From positions 62,001 through 126,000 of the forward strand of contig NZ_JABGCI010000008.1 of NCBI RefSeq assembly GCF_019799905.1: a DNA stretch of 64,000 nucleotides, read 5' to 3'. The stretch is from Trujillonella endophytica. GTDB lineage: Bacteria; Actinomycetota; Actinomycetes; Mycobacteriales; Geodermatophilaceae. Made by a program: the position numbers and the translations under genes. Below are positions 1-8,493 of this stretch, in pieces; the first letter of the stretch is position 1, and each line of letters opens with the position of its first letter. The notes beneath the pieces were generated by a model. It was not told the origin of the DNA, ran no database searches, and worked only from the letters and a program-made list of their open reading frames with translations.

Positions 1-23
1 GGGGACGCAGAGCACGAGCGTCC
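1..23. repeat. Copy of a dispersed hairpin-arm repeat at the window edge
   Basis: Bases 3-22, read on the minus strand, are identical over 20 nt to bases 21168-21187 on the plus strand (GACGCTCGTGCTCTGCGTCC). At the second locus this sequence is one arm of a perfect hairpin. Here the partner arm would lie to the left, outside the window. The position just after the stop of the minus-strand helicase gene (stop at 30-32) suits a transcription terminator. Confidence 0.55.
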
Positions 24-29
24 GGGGGA

Positions 30-3000
30 TCACCCGGTGGCGGCGGGGCCGACGAGCGTGCCGTCGTCGGCGCGGGTGAGCCGGCCGGACTCGAGCGCGG
101 CGGACAGGGCGCGCTCGAGGAGCGGGGTCAGCGACGGCGTCCGGCGGCGGTGGCCGAACATCTCGGCGGTGCGCAGGAACAGCTCGTCCGGCGACGTGCC
201 GGCACCGGCCCGGCACAGCGCCGCCATCGCGTTGCCGATCTCCTCGGGGGCCACGTGCTCCAGCGGCCGGTCGGCGCCGGAGGCCTGGCGCCGGAAACTC
301 GCGTAGGTGTCGGGCGAGGTCCCCTGGGGCCAGAGGAAGTCGCCCGCGAGCAGTTCGGGCGGCAGCAGGCCGAGCAGCGCGTCGCGGCGGGCCTCGGTCA
401 CCCGCGTGAGCCCGTGGGCGCCGGCCGCCAGCCGGGTCAGCCGGTCGCGGTGCACCGGTCCCTCGGCCTTGACCCCGGCCACCAGCACCCGGCGCACGGC
501 GCGGGCGGTCGGGGCGTCGGCGAGCTGGTCGAGGACCTTGCGGTCCCCGGCGGGCTTGGGCGCCCAGGCGACGAACGGCTGCTCGCCGACGAGGGCCGGG
601 GGAGCGGCGGTGGTGCGGGCGGCGGGACGGCGGGCCGGCCGGGGTTCGGGGTCGGGGTCGGGTTCGGGTTCGGGTTCGGCGGTGATCCCGGGCTCGGGCC
701 GGGTGCTCGGCGCGGGCGCGACGACGGTCAGGTCCGCGCGCGCCGGTGCGGGCACGTGCTCCACCGCCGGGGCGGCCGCGGCCGGCGACGACCGGAGCAC
801 GGCGAGCGGGGGAGCGGGGGCCGCCAGTGGCGCGGAGGGAGCCGCCGGGCGGTCGTCGACCACGGCCAGCACCGGGCGCACCGGTGGCACCTGCGGGGCC
901 TGCGGCGGGACCTCGGCGGCGCCGACCGGCGGGACCGGGACGGCCGGGGGAGCGGCGGGCGCGGCGGGCGCGGACGGAGCCGAGAGCGCCGCCGGCGCCA
1001 CGGCCGGGTCGAGGGGGGTGCGCGTCGCCGCGTCCACCGCGGCGACGAGCCGGTCGAGCACGGCATCCCGGTCGCGCAGCCACGCGGGCAGCCACACCCG
1101 CTCGACCGCGGGCCAGCCGAGCATCCCCGACAGCACCTCGACGGGCAGCCCGTCGCGGTCGCCGACGGTGCGCCGGCGGGCCCAGGCCGGCCCGTCCAGG
1201 AGCACGGCCATCACCGGGGTGCCGGGCGCGTCCGGTGCGCTGACCGACAGGTCGATCCGGAAGTCCGACAGCCCGACGTCGGTGGACACCTCGAGCCCCC
1301 GCCCGCGCAGCGCGTCGGCGACCTCCTCCCGGTGCCGGTCCAGCGTGCTCGCGGGCCGGGCCTCGCGCGGGAGGGCGTCGGTGCCGAGCGCGGCCAGGTC
1401 GAGGTAGGCACGCAGGTGCTTCACGCCGACCGAGGAGGTCTGCTCCGCGCGCAGCTGGCCGGGGTCGAACGACGTGAAGACGACGACCTGCCGGCGCGCG
1501 CGGGTGACCGCCACGTTGAGGCGCCGCTCCCCGCCGACCCGGTTGAGCGGGCCGAAGTTCAGCGGCAGGACGCCGCGGTCGTCGGGGCTGAACGCCGTCG
1601 AGAAGAAGACGACGTCGCGCTCGTCGCCCTGCACGTTCTCCAGGTTCTTGACGAACAGGCCCTCGCCGTCGGTGCGGTCCAGGGCCTCGACCAGCCGGTC
1701 GTCGTCGGCGTCGCGCAGCAGCGCCTCGATGTAGGAGCGCTGCTGGGCGTTGAAGGTGACGACGCCGATCGAGGGCAGGGCTCCGGCCTCCCCGCTGTCC
1801 CAGGCGTCGAACCGCCGGCGGATCTCCGCGACGATCGCCTTGGCCTCCATCGGGTTGGTGCGCAGCAGCCGGCCCGCGCCGGAGCGGTGGAAGGTCCCGT
1901 TGACGCGCACCAGCGAGATGCCCCGCCCGTCGGGCTCGGCGGAGGACCGGCCGTGCGTCGGCGCGGGGAACGACGACAGCCGGTTCTCGTAGTAGTTGGT
2001 GTTGCTGAAGGCGATGAGCGACTCGTCCTGGCTGCGGTAGTGCCACGACAGCCACTGCCGGGGCACCCGTGCCTGCACGCACTCGGAGAGGATCGACTCC
2101 TCGTCCTCCACCGCGGTGCCCAGCAGGTCGGCCGGGTCGTCGTCGCCGCCGGTGACGGGCTCGGCGAACGACGTGGGCGGCATCTGGCGGCTGTCGCCGA
2201 CGACGACGGCGGCGCGGGCGCGACCGAGCGCGCCGACCGCGTCGGCCACCCGGATCTGCGACGCCTCGTCGAAGACCACCAGGTCGAACAGCCCGGCGCG
2301 GGCCGGGAAGAAGCGGGCCACGGAGTCCGGGCTGACCAGTACGCACGGCGTGACGGCGGTGACGAGGTCGCCGTACTGCTCGAGCAGCCCGCGCACGCCC
2401 AGCCCGCGGCGGGACCGCGACAGCTCCCGCTGCAGCGCGCCCACCCGGCCGTCGCCGGAGTGCGCGTCGAACGGCCGCGCGGCGAGCAGCTCGGCGGGCA
2501 GCGCCGCGGCGAGGTGGCGGCGCACCGACCGGGACGCGGCCGCGAAGCGGCCGATCGCCTTCTCGTGCACGTCGGCGTCGAAGGCGTCCAGGCCGGAGGC
2601 GTCGCGGCGCTCGGCCACCGACGCCTGCGCGACGCCGTGCTCGAAGGCGCGCAGCGCGTCGTCGGCGGAGAGCTCGCCGCGCACCAGGGTCGTGCGGGCG
2701 TCGGTCAGGCGGGCCGCGCGCAGCGGCTCCAGGGTGTCCAGGAACGACACCCACCGGCGCAGCGACATGAGGCCGGTGTGCTCGACGCCGCGCTCGGGGC
2801 GGGTCATGGTCCACCGGAAGACCAGGCCGTCGTCGGCGCACCAGGCGGCCAGGCGCCGGTCGTCGCTGTCGCACACGGCCAGCAGCGTGGTCAGGGTGTC
2901 CCGCAGCCGAGCCACCGCCTCGGCGGCGGCCGGGTCCGGGCCGGGGCCGGCGACGACGTAGCGGCGCAGCTGCACCGCGAACCCGCTCGCGCTGTCGGCC

Positions 3001-6000
3001 AGCGCGCCCGACCGGCGCAGCCACGCCACCTGCCCGTCGAGCAGGTCGGGCTCGAGGATCGGGTTCCAGCCCGGCGGCACCGACAGCCCCGGGATCACCG
3101 CGGCGCGCGCGGCCAGCGTGGCCGCGGCCGTCTGCAGCCGCCACAGGGTCGCCGTCAGCTCGGCGACGTCCCGCAGCCGCAGCTTGACGCCCGGTCGCAG
3201 CACCGGGGTCAGCCGCTCCCGGACGGCGGCCAGGCCCTGCCGGCGGGCCAGCCAGGTGGCTGCCTGGGCGGTCTGGGCCTGCACGTACAGGTCGGCGAGC
3301 GGGAGGGTCAGCGCCTCGGGGGTCGCGACGTCCAGGCCGGGGTGCACGCCGGTGGCGAACGCCGCGACCTCGCCGAGCACGGAGGTGGTCGCCGCCGTCC
3401 ACCGCTCGGTGGGCACCTCGTCGAGCACGTCCAGCGTGGTCGTCGGGCCGGCGAGCAGGTGGGCCAGCCCGTCGAGGTCGGCCGGGGTGCGCACCTCGCG
3501 CAGTGCGCGCGCCAGGTGCTCCTCGGTGGGCAGCGCCCGGATCGCCGCATCGACGGCGGCGGCGGCCTGCTGCGCACTCAGCAGGTCCACCCGCGGGGAG
3601 TCGACGAAGGCCCAGGCGTGCCGCGGGGAGGGGCGGGCCAGGTCGGCGACGTCGGGCAGCAGCGCGAGGGCCTGCCGCACCGCCGTGAGCTCCTCCGCCG
3701 GGGCGGCGGCCACGGCCGTGGGGGGCACGGACAGCACCGGGGCGTCGTCGCCGGCGGCCAGCAGCGCCGTCCGCGCCGAGTAGTAGGAGAGCCCGGCGGC
3801 GTTGGGCGCGTGCAGCCGCTCGGCGTACCGGGCCAGGGTGCGGCGGGCGGCGCGCAGGTTCTCGGAGTCCGCGGCCAGCCCCTGGTCGTCCACGGCGACC
3901 GCGTGCTCCAGCGCGGCCTTCACCTGCGCCCGCACCGCGGCGGCCTTGCTGCCCTTGTCGTGCAGGTCGAGCGCGAACGGCCCCATGCCCACGGCGTCCA
4001 GCCGGCGGGCCACCACGTCGAGCGCGGCCCGCTTCTCGGCCACGAACAGCACCTTCTTGCCGTCGGCCACCGCCCGGATCAGCAGGTTGGTGATGGTCTG
4101 CGACTTGCCGGTCCCCGGCGGGCCCTCCAGCACGAACGTGCGCCCGGCGCCGGCCTCGGCGATCGCGCGCAGCTGGGAGGCGTCGGCGGGGACCGGGCAG
4201 GCGGCGGCGAGCTCGTCGAGGTCCTGCCCGGCGGCGGTGTCCGGCGCCGGGTCGGGGAACGCCTCGGTCGGCTCGTGCAGGAGGTGGGCGACCAGCGGGT
4301 TCTCGGCGAAGTCGGCCCAGTGCTCGTCGAGGTCGCGCCACAGCCGGTACTTGGCGAACTGGAGGACGGCGAGGTCGGCGGTCGCCTCCACGCGGTGCGG
4401 GAGCCCGGCCTCGGCCAGCGCCAGCCGCATGGCCTGCAGGGCGCGGTCGAGCGCGATGCCCGCGCTGTCGCCGTCGGGCTCGGCCAGGCCCGGCACCACG
4501 AGGCCGTGCACCTGGCGGAGCTTCTCGAGCAGGCAGTAGTTGGGCGTGCTGGTGCCCGTGTCGTCGAGGCTGAGCCGGTAGCCGCCGGAGCGCGCGGCGG
4601 GGGTGAGGACCACCGGGACCAGGACCAGCGGCGAGCGCAGCGGCCGGCCGTCGAGCTCCCAGACGAGGCTGCCCAGGGCCAGGTACAGGTTGTTGGCTCC
4701 GGTCTCCTCGCGGACGGTCTTGGCCTTGTAGGCCAGCCCGCGCAGCCGGGGGAGGTACCCGCCGTCGGTGACGTCGGTGTGCACGGCGCGCTGCTCGGTG
4801 AGCGTCGCGGCGAGCTGCTCCTCGGGCAGCTCGCGGGCGCTGTCCAGGCCGCGCTCCCGCTGGACGGCCGACAGCCGGTCCGAGGGGAGCAGCGTGACCG
4901 CGGTGCCGCCGGCGAGCAGGTCCTCGAGCGTGCCCAGGGAGCCGGCCGGCACGGTCAGCGGCAGGCCCGAGCGCTCGGTGTAGTTGATCAGCCGGTTGCG
5001 CAGCGAGAGGTCGAGCAGGGCGTTCTTCCATTGCTGCACCCGGAGCGGGGCCTCGGGGCGCCCGTGCCGGCTGGCCGCGGTGCCGTCGCTCTCGAGCTGC
5101 GCCGGTTCCGTCGGCCGGGGGGCGGCGCCGTGCACCGCCGGCCGGTACTCGATGACGTGGACCGTGCCGTCGGTGCCGCGGGTGCGCGCGGGCAGCGGCA
5201 GGATCCCGTCGCGCCGGGCCCGGTGGACGTCGGTCACCCCGACCACCCGGTCGAGGCCCTGGTCGCGGCCCGGGCCCGCTCCACCGGCGAGCCACGCCGA
5301 GTAGGCCGCGCGGTGCAGCTCGTCCAGGTCGGGGGCGGGGATCCCCTCGCCCCGGCCGGTGAGCAGCGTCGTCTCCAGGAGCCGGACGTAGCCCAGGTCG
5401 ACGAGGTTGACCAGGGGCGCGACGTCCGTGGTGGCGGCGCTCTCCGTGCCGCGCTCCTCGCGCCAGTACCCGAGGAAGGAATGCCCCTCGGCCACCCACA
5501 GCAGCGGCCGGATGCCGGCCTGCTCCAGCGCCGCGGCCAGCACGACCACGGTGTCCAGGCAGGTGCCGACGCGGCCGTCGAGCACGTCGCCGGGGTTGCG
5601 GACCTTCTGGCCGACGTCGGCCCAGCTGGCCGGCGGCTCGCTGTAGCGGATCGCGCGCGCGGCCATGGCCCCGGCCAGCGCGGCGACGATCTGGTCCACC
5701 CGCTCGGGGCCGGCCTGGTAGCCCTGCACCGAGGAGTCGCCGGTGCCCTCGTCGAGCAGCGCGGCGGCCTCGTCGAGCAGGACGGCGACCGCGGGGTGGT
5801 GGGGCAGGACGTGCGCGGCCAGCATCTCCAGCGCGAGCGGTGCGGGGCCGGCGAGCCACTGGCTGGCCGCCAGCACCTGCACGGGGAGCGCGGTGCCGCC
5901 GACGTCCACGCCGTCGACCAGCACGTCGATCTCGATCGAGCCGGGCCGCTGCTCCTCGATCTGCAGCATGACGGCCGGGTCCATGGCCAGGCCGACGTCG

Positions 6001-6263
6001 CCCAGCACCGTCGTCCGGCCGGCGTCGAGGTCCACCAGCCGCTCGACGGCGCCGCCGATGGGGCCCTCGGCGTCGAGCACCCGCACCCGCACGGTGGCCG
6101 CCCGCGCGGCGCCGCCGTGGTTGGTGAGCGCCAGGCGGGACACGACCGGGACCCGGTTGTGCGCCAGCGCGTACGACAGCACCGGCGTGCTCGTCGCCGA
6201 GATCGCCACGGCGGGCCGCGCGCCGGCAGCGGCGGGCGCCGGGCGGACCGGAGTGGTGCTCAT
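30..6263 (-). CDS. DUF4011/superfamily-1 helicase/Vsr-like nuclease/DUF3320 giant protein
   Basis: A 2077-residue cytosolic protein that I read as a nucleic-acid-dependent ATPase with a nuclease module. In order: an N-terminal region with a transglutaminase-like segment (GRVGTCLDT near residue 235 and a His near 262); DUF4011 near 405-430 (QQWKNALLDLSLRNRLINY); Walker A GPPGTGKSQT near 713; Walker B DEASQ near 1330; helicase motif WHYRSQDE near 1410; motifs QGDERD and VAVTRARRQ near 1548 and 1585; a Vsr/REase-like fold (SDFRIDLSV) near 1670; a Pro/Ala-rich linker near 1740-1890 with EPEPDPDPEP runs; and DUF3320 at about 1900-2070. This matches the single-protein DUF4011-helicase-Vsr architecture reported as antiphage (Hhe). 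An antiphage role here is inference. The gene stands alone. The start is ATG with a TAGACA hexamer 7 nt upstream and no Shine-Dalgarno. Confidence 0.85.
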   Translation of the reverse strand: MSTTPVRPAPAAAGARPAVAISATSTPVLSYALAHNRVPVVSRLALTNHGGAARAATVRVRVLDAEGPIGGAVERLVDLDAGRTTVLGDVGLAMDPAVMLQIEEQRPGSIEIDVLVDGVDVGGTALPVQVLAASQWLAGPAPLALEMLAAHVLPHHPAVAVLLDEAAALLDEGTGDSSVQGYQAGPERVDQIVAALAGAMAARAIRYSEPPASWADVGQKVRNPGDVLDGRVGTCLDTVVVLAAALEQAGIRPLLWVAEGHSFLGYWREERGTESAATTDVAPLVNLVDLGYVRLLETTLLTGRGEGIPAPDLDELHRAAYSAWLAGGAGPGRDQGLDRVVGVTDVHRARRDGILPLPARTRGTDGTVHVIEYRPAVHGAAPRPTEPAQLESDGTAASRHGRPEAPLRVQQWKNALLDLSLRNRLINYTERSGLPLTVPAGSLGTLEDLLAGGTAVTLLPSDRLSAVQRERGLDSARELPEEQLAATLTEQRAVHTDVTDGGYLPRLRGLAYKAKTVREETGANNLYLALGSLVWELDGRPLRSPLVLVPVVLTPAARSGGYRLSLDDTGTSTPNYCLLEKLRQVHGLVVPGLAEPDGDSAGIALDRALQAMRLALAEAGLPHRVEATADLAVLQFAKYRLWRDLDEHWADFAENPLVAHLLHEPTEAFPDPAPDTAAGQDLDELAAACPVPADASQLRAIAEAGAGRTFVLEGPPGTGKSQTITNLLIRAVADGKKVLFVAEKRAALDVVARRLDAVGMGPFALDLHDKGSKAAAVRAQVKAALEHAVAVDDQGLAADSENLRAARRTLARYAERLHAPNAAGLSYYSARTALLAAGDDAPVLSVPPTAVAAAPAEELTAVRQALALLPDVADLARPSPRHAWAFVDSPRVDLLSAQQAAAAVDAAIRALPTEEHLARALREVRTPADLDGLAHLLAGPTTTLDVLDEVPTERWTAATTSVLGEVAAFATGVHPGLDVATPEALTLPLADLYVQAQTAQAATWLARRQGLAAVRERLTPVLRPGVKLRLRDVAELTATLWRLQTAAATLAARAAVIPGLSVPPGWNPILEPDLLDGQVAWLRRSGALADSASGFAVQLRRYVVAGPGPDPAAAEAVARLRDTLTTLLAVCDSDDRRLAAWCADDGLVFRWTMTRPERGVEHTGLMSLRRWVSFLDTLEPLRAARLTDARTTLVRGELSADDALRAFEHGVAQASVAERRDASGLDAFDADVHEKAIGRFAAASRSVRRHLAAALPAELLAARPFDAHSGDGRVGALQRELSRSRRGLGVRGLLEQYGDLVTAVTPCVLVSPDSVARFFPARAGLFDLVVFDEASQIRVADAVGALGRARAAVVVGDSRQMPPTSFAEPVTGGDDDPADLLGTAVEDEESILSECVQARVPRQWLSWHYRSQDESLIAFSNTNYYENRLSSFPAPTHGRSSAEPDGRGISLVRVNGTFHRSGAGRLLRTNPMEAKAIVAEIRRRFDAWDSGEAGALPSIGVVTFNAQQRSYIEALLRDADDDRLVEALDRTDGEGLFVKNLENVQGDERDVVFFSTAFSPDDRGVLPLNFGPLNRVGGERRLNVAVTRARRQVVVFTSFDPGQLRAEQTSSVGVKHLRAYLDLAALGTDALPREARPASTLDRHREEVADALRGRGLEVSTDVGLSDFRIDLSVSAPDAPGTPVMAVLLDGPAWARRRTVGDRDGLPVEVLSGMLGWPAVERVWLPAWLRDRDAVLDRLVAAVDAATRTPLDPAVAPAALSAPSAPAAPAAPPAVPVPPVGAAEVPPQAPQVPPVRPVLAVVDDRPAAPSAPLAAPAPPLAVLRSSPAAAAPAVEHVPAPARADLTVVAPAPSTRPEPGITAEPEPEPDPDPEPRPARRPAARTTAAPPALVGEQPFVAWAPKPAGDRKVLDQLADAPTARAVRRVLVAGVKAEGPVHRDRLTRLAAGAHGLTRVTEARRDALLGLLPPELLAGDFLWPQGTSPDTYASFRRQASGADRPLEHVAPEEIGNAMAALCRAGAGTSPDELFLRTAEMFGHRRRTPSLTPLLERALSAALESGRLTRADDGTLVGPAATG

Positions 6264-6270
6264 GGCGTCC

Positions 6271-6295
6271 TGTCTACCGGTCCGGACGGACCGGT
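6271..6295 (-). promoter_or_regulatory. Putative promoter and inverted repeat upstream of the helicase gene
   Basis: On the minus strand TAGACA (bases 6271-6276) ends 7 nt before the helicase ATG, a leaderless-type -10. It touches an inverted repeat with perfect 8-bp arms, ACCGGTCC at 6276-6283 and GGACCGGT at 6288-6295, separated by 4 bp. The repeat could bind a repressor or simply reflect GC-rich symmetry. Confidence 0.35.
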
Positions 6296-6572
6296 CCGGT
6301 CAGGCTCGGGCGGCGTCTGGGACGGATGTGACGGACGGGGACGGCCGTGGCGGTGAGATGCATCCCGTTGACCGACGGCGGTTCCGGAGGCCGCGCACGG
6401 TGCCGATCCCGTGCCGATCGGCGGTCCCGGTCCCCGCGCACCGCCGTCCCGCGAGCCCGGTGCGAACGGCGGATGTCGGCGCGGTGACGTCTGGCGCACC
6501 GGGCGCGTCGGCGGCCGGGGGCGCGGCGCGGGGCTGCCACGGTCCGCGGCACCGATCCCCAGGGAGGCCCCG
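6296..6572. other. Intergenic stretch with no recognised gene
   Basis: Open frames cross this stretch on both strands but have no start signals, recognisable motifs or continuity with neighbours. I see no hairpin with long arms and treat the stretch as non-coding. Confidence 0.4.
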
Positions 6573-6695
6573 ATGTCCTGTCCGTCCTGCACCCCGAGCC
6601 GTCGCTGCGCCGCGTGCGCCCGAGCCCGCGCCACGACGATCGTGCGGGTCCGCTCCAGCTGGATCCGCGCCGGCCGCACCACCGGTCCGCGCTGA
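6573..6695 (+). CDS. Small cysteine-rich protein (40 aa)
   Basis: A 40-residue open frame beginning MSCPSCTPSRRCAACARARA, rich in Arg. The CxxC pair at the N-terminus followed by CAAC could bind one metal. An AGGGAGG Shine-Dalgarno lies 5 nt before the ATG, one of the stronger ribosome sites in the window, and is the main reason to call it. It converges on the isocitrate-lyase-family gene and ends 6 bp from it. It resembles the zinc-ribbon protein at 14366 only in its MSCPxC opening. I recognise no family, and it could be a chance frame. Confidence 0.4.
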   Translation: MSCPSCTPSRRCAACARARATTIVRVRSSWIRAGRTTGPR

Positions 6696-6701
6696 GGGCG
6701 G

Positions 6702-7592
6702 TCAGCCGCGGAAGCGCTGCTCCAGGTCCTGCACTTCGCGCAGGCCGATCAGTCCGGTGAACTCCTCGAACGTCGGCAGCCCGTCGAGGGCGGGCACGCC
6801 GTCGGCCTCCAGCGACGCCAGCAGCGCGCGCATCCCGGCGGTGGCGGCCAGCAGCGTGCCGATCGGGTAGATGACCAGGGAAAAGCCCAGCTCGCCGATC
6901 CGCTGCAGCGACAGCGGCGGCGTCCGGCCGCCCTCCGCCCAGTTGAACAGCAGCGGGGCCACGCCGCGCAGCTCGGTGGCTACCCGCTCGATGTCGGCCT
7001 CCGACGTGGGCGCCTCGACGAACAGCAGGTCCGCGCCGGCCTCGGCGTAGGCGCGCGCCCGGCTGATCGCCTCGTCCACGCCGTGGGTGGCGACCGCGTC
7101 GGTGCGGGCGATGATCACCAGGTCCGGGTCGCGGCGGGCCTCGACGGCGGCGCGCAGCTTCCCCGCCATCTCGTCGGCGCCGATGATCGCCTTGCCGCTC
7201 ATGTGCCCGCACTTCTTGGGCATCACCTGGTCCTCGAGCTGGATGCCGGCGATCCCGGCCTGCTCGTAGAGCTGCACGGTGCGGACGACGTTGATCGCGT
7301 TGCCGTAGCCGGTGTCGGCGTCGGCGATCACCGGGACGTCGACGGCGGCGGCGATCCGCCGCGCGTTGTCGGCCATCTCCGCACCGGTCAGCAGGCCGAC
7401 GTCGGGGCGGCCGATCAGCGAGGCCGTCGTCCCGAAGCCGGTCATGTAGACGACGTCGAAACCGGCCTGCTCGACCAGGCGCGCCGAGAGCGCGTCGTAC
7501 GCACCCGGGGCGACCAGTGGCCGGGGCGCGCTCAGCAGCTCCCGCAGCCGCGCCGCCTGCGACGGTCGGCGCGTTCCCAGCAGGTCTCCCAT
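6702..7592 (-). CDS. Isocitrate lyase/PEP mutase family enzyme
   Basis: A 296-residue TIM-barrel enzyme of the isocitrate lyase/phosphoenolpyruvate mutase superfamily. The metal-binding DADTGYGN motif is at residues 91-98. KKCGH (126-130) is the lyase signature that supplies the catalytic Cys, so C-C bond cleavage of a methylisocitrate- or dimethylmalate-like substrate is more likely than phosphonate chemistry. The length suits methylisocitrate lyase and dimethylmalate lyase, but no prpC or prpD gene is nearby. It is divergent from gntR across 105 bp that hold two matching operators, so it probably belongs to the same regulon as hyuA-hyuB. The exact substrate is unknown. Confidence 0.85.
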   Translation of the reverse strand: MGDLLGTRRPSQAARLRELLSAPRPLVAPGAYDALSARLVEQAGFDVVYMTGFGTTASLIGRPDVGLLTGAEMADNARRIAAAVDVPVIADADTGYGNAINVVRTVQLYEQAGIAGIQLEDQVMPKKCGHMSGKAIIGADEMAGKLRAAVEARRDPDLVIIARTDAVATHGVDEAISRARAYAEAGADLLFVEAPTSEADIERVATELRGVAPLLFNWAEGGRTPPLSLQRIGELGFSLVIYPIGTLLAATAGMRALLASLEADGVPALDGLPTFEEFTGLIGLREVQDLEQRFRG

Positions 7593-7604
7593 GGTGGCCC
7601 CCTC

Positions 7605-7614
7605 TTGTATGCAG
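7605..7614. promoter_or_regulatory. Candidate GntR operator, lyase side
   Basis: TTGTATGCAG lies 12 bp upstream of the lyase-family ATG. It matches 8 of 10 positions of the perfect palindrome at 7668-7677. FCD-type GntR regulators bind short near-palindromes of this kind. Confidence 0.5.
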
Positions 7615-7667
7615 TCACGCGGAATTTACGCGTGCGGGATTGCCGCTGGGAAGCGATCCGCCCTACC

Positions 7668-7677
7668 TTGCATGCAA
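7668..7677. promoter_or_regulatory. Candidate GntR operator, gntR side
   Basis: TTGCATGCAA is a perfect 10-bp palindrome 20 bp upstream of the gntR GTG. With its near-copy at 7605-7614 it frames the divergent promoter region. Such AT-containing palindromes are rare in this GC-rich sequence. Confidence 0.55.
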
Positions 7678-7697
7678 TCGCCGAGGAGGTGTGGCCC

Positions 7698-8375
7698 GTG
7701 ACACGTCCGCTGACGTCCGCCGAGCGGGCGCTGGACACCCTGCGCGACGTGATCCTCCGGGGGGAACTGCCGGCCGGCGCCCGCCTCGGCGAGGTGGAGC
7801 TCGCCGAGCGGCTGGGCGTGAGCCGGACGCCGGTGCGCGAGGCGCTGTCGCGCCTCGCCGCCGAGGGCCTGGTGCAGCTCGTGCCCAACCGCGGCGCCCG
7901 CGTGGCCACCTGGAGCGTCGACGAGCTCGAGGGCGTCTTCGAGCTGCGCGCCCTGCTGGAGCCGCAGGTGGCCGCGCTGGCCGCCGCGGCCGCCGGGCCG
8001 GGCGACCTCGACGAGCTGGCGGACCTCGCCGTCCGGATGGAGACGATCGGCCGGCCCGGGCCGGGGCAGGACCTCGACGCGCTGGTGCCGCTCAACCGCG
8101 CCTTCCACGACCGGCTGGCGGCGCTGGCCGGCCACCCCGCGCTCGCCGCGGCGCTGGCCGGAGTGATCCACCCGCCGATCGTCGTGCGCAACTTCCACGC
8201 CTACGACGACGCCTCGCTGTGCCGCAGCCTCGCCCACCACGTCGAGATCGTGGCCGCGATGCGTGCCGGCGACGCCGAGTGGGCGCGGGCGGTGATGACC
8301 GCGCACATCCGCAACGCGCGGGTGGTGATGGTCCGCGCGGCCGCCGCCAGCGCGATGGAGGCCGGGCCCGACTGA
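7698..8375 (+). CDS. GntR-family transcriptional regulator, FCD subfamily
   Basis: A 225-residue regulator. The winged helix-turn-helix occupies about residues 5-75 (LGEVELAERLGVSRTPVREALSRLAAEGLV). An all-helical FCD ligand and metal-binding domain follows at about 85-215, with Asp/Glu and His residues (DDASLCRSLAHHVEIVAAM) as expected for metal-dependent effector binding. The GTG at 7698 was chosen because GAGGAGGT sits 7 nt upstream, although the frame stays open further back. The gene is divergent from the lyase-family gene and upstream of hyuA in the same direction. It most likely represses both arms until a catabolic intermediate binds. Confidence 0.88.
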   Translation: MTRPLTSAERALDTLRDVILRGELPAGARLGEVELAERLGVSRTPVREALSRLAAEGLVQLVPNRGARVATWSVDELEGVFELRALLEPQVAALAAAAAGPGDLDELADLAVRMETIGRPGPGQDLDALVPLNRAFHDRLAALAGHPALAAALAGVIHPPIVVRNFHAYDDASLCRSLAHHVEIVAAMRAGDAEWARAVMTAHIRNARVVMVRAAAASAMEAGPD

Positions 8376-8397
8376 CCGGCGCACCCCGACCGCGCCT

Positions 8398-8441
8398 CGA
8401 CCGCACCTGGACCGCAGCACGACCGCACCTGGACCGCAGCA
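8398..8441 (+). repeat. Tandem 22-bp duplication between gntR and hyuA
   Basis: The 22-bp unit beginning CGACCGCACCTGG at 8398 is repeated exactly at 8420 and begins a third time at 8442. It fills most of the 118-bp gap between gntR and hyuA. It may be replication slippage or paired regulator half-sites. Confidence 0.75.
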
Positions 8442-8493
8442 CGACCACCCGCACCACCCCACGACGGAGCACCACCGAGAAGAGGAGGGGTCC

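Noticed and set aside
150..6356. A long plus-strand open frame opposite the helicase gene
   Set aside because: It is rich in Gly, Arg and His repeats with no domain or start signal. In DNA this GC-rich, long frames opposite true genes are common, and the minus-strand protein has clear motifs.
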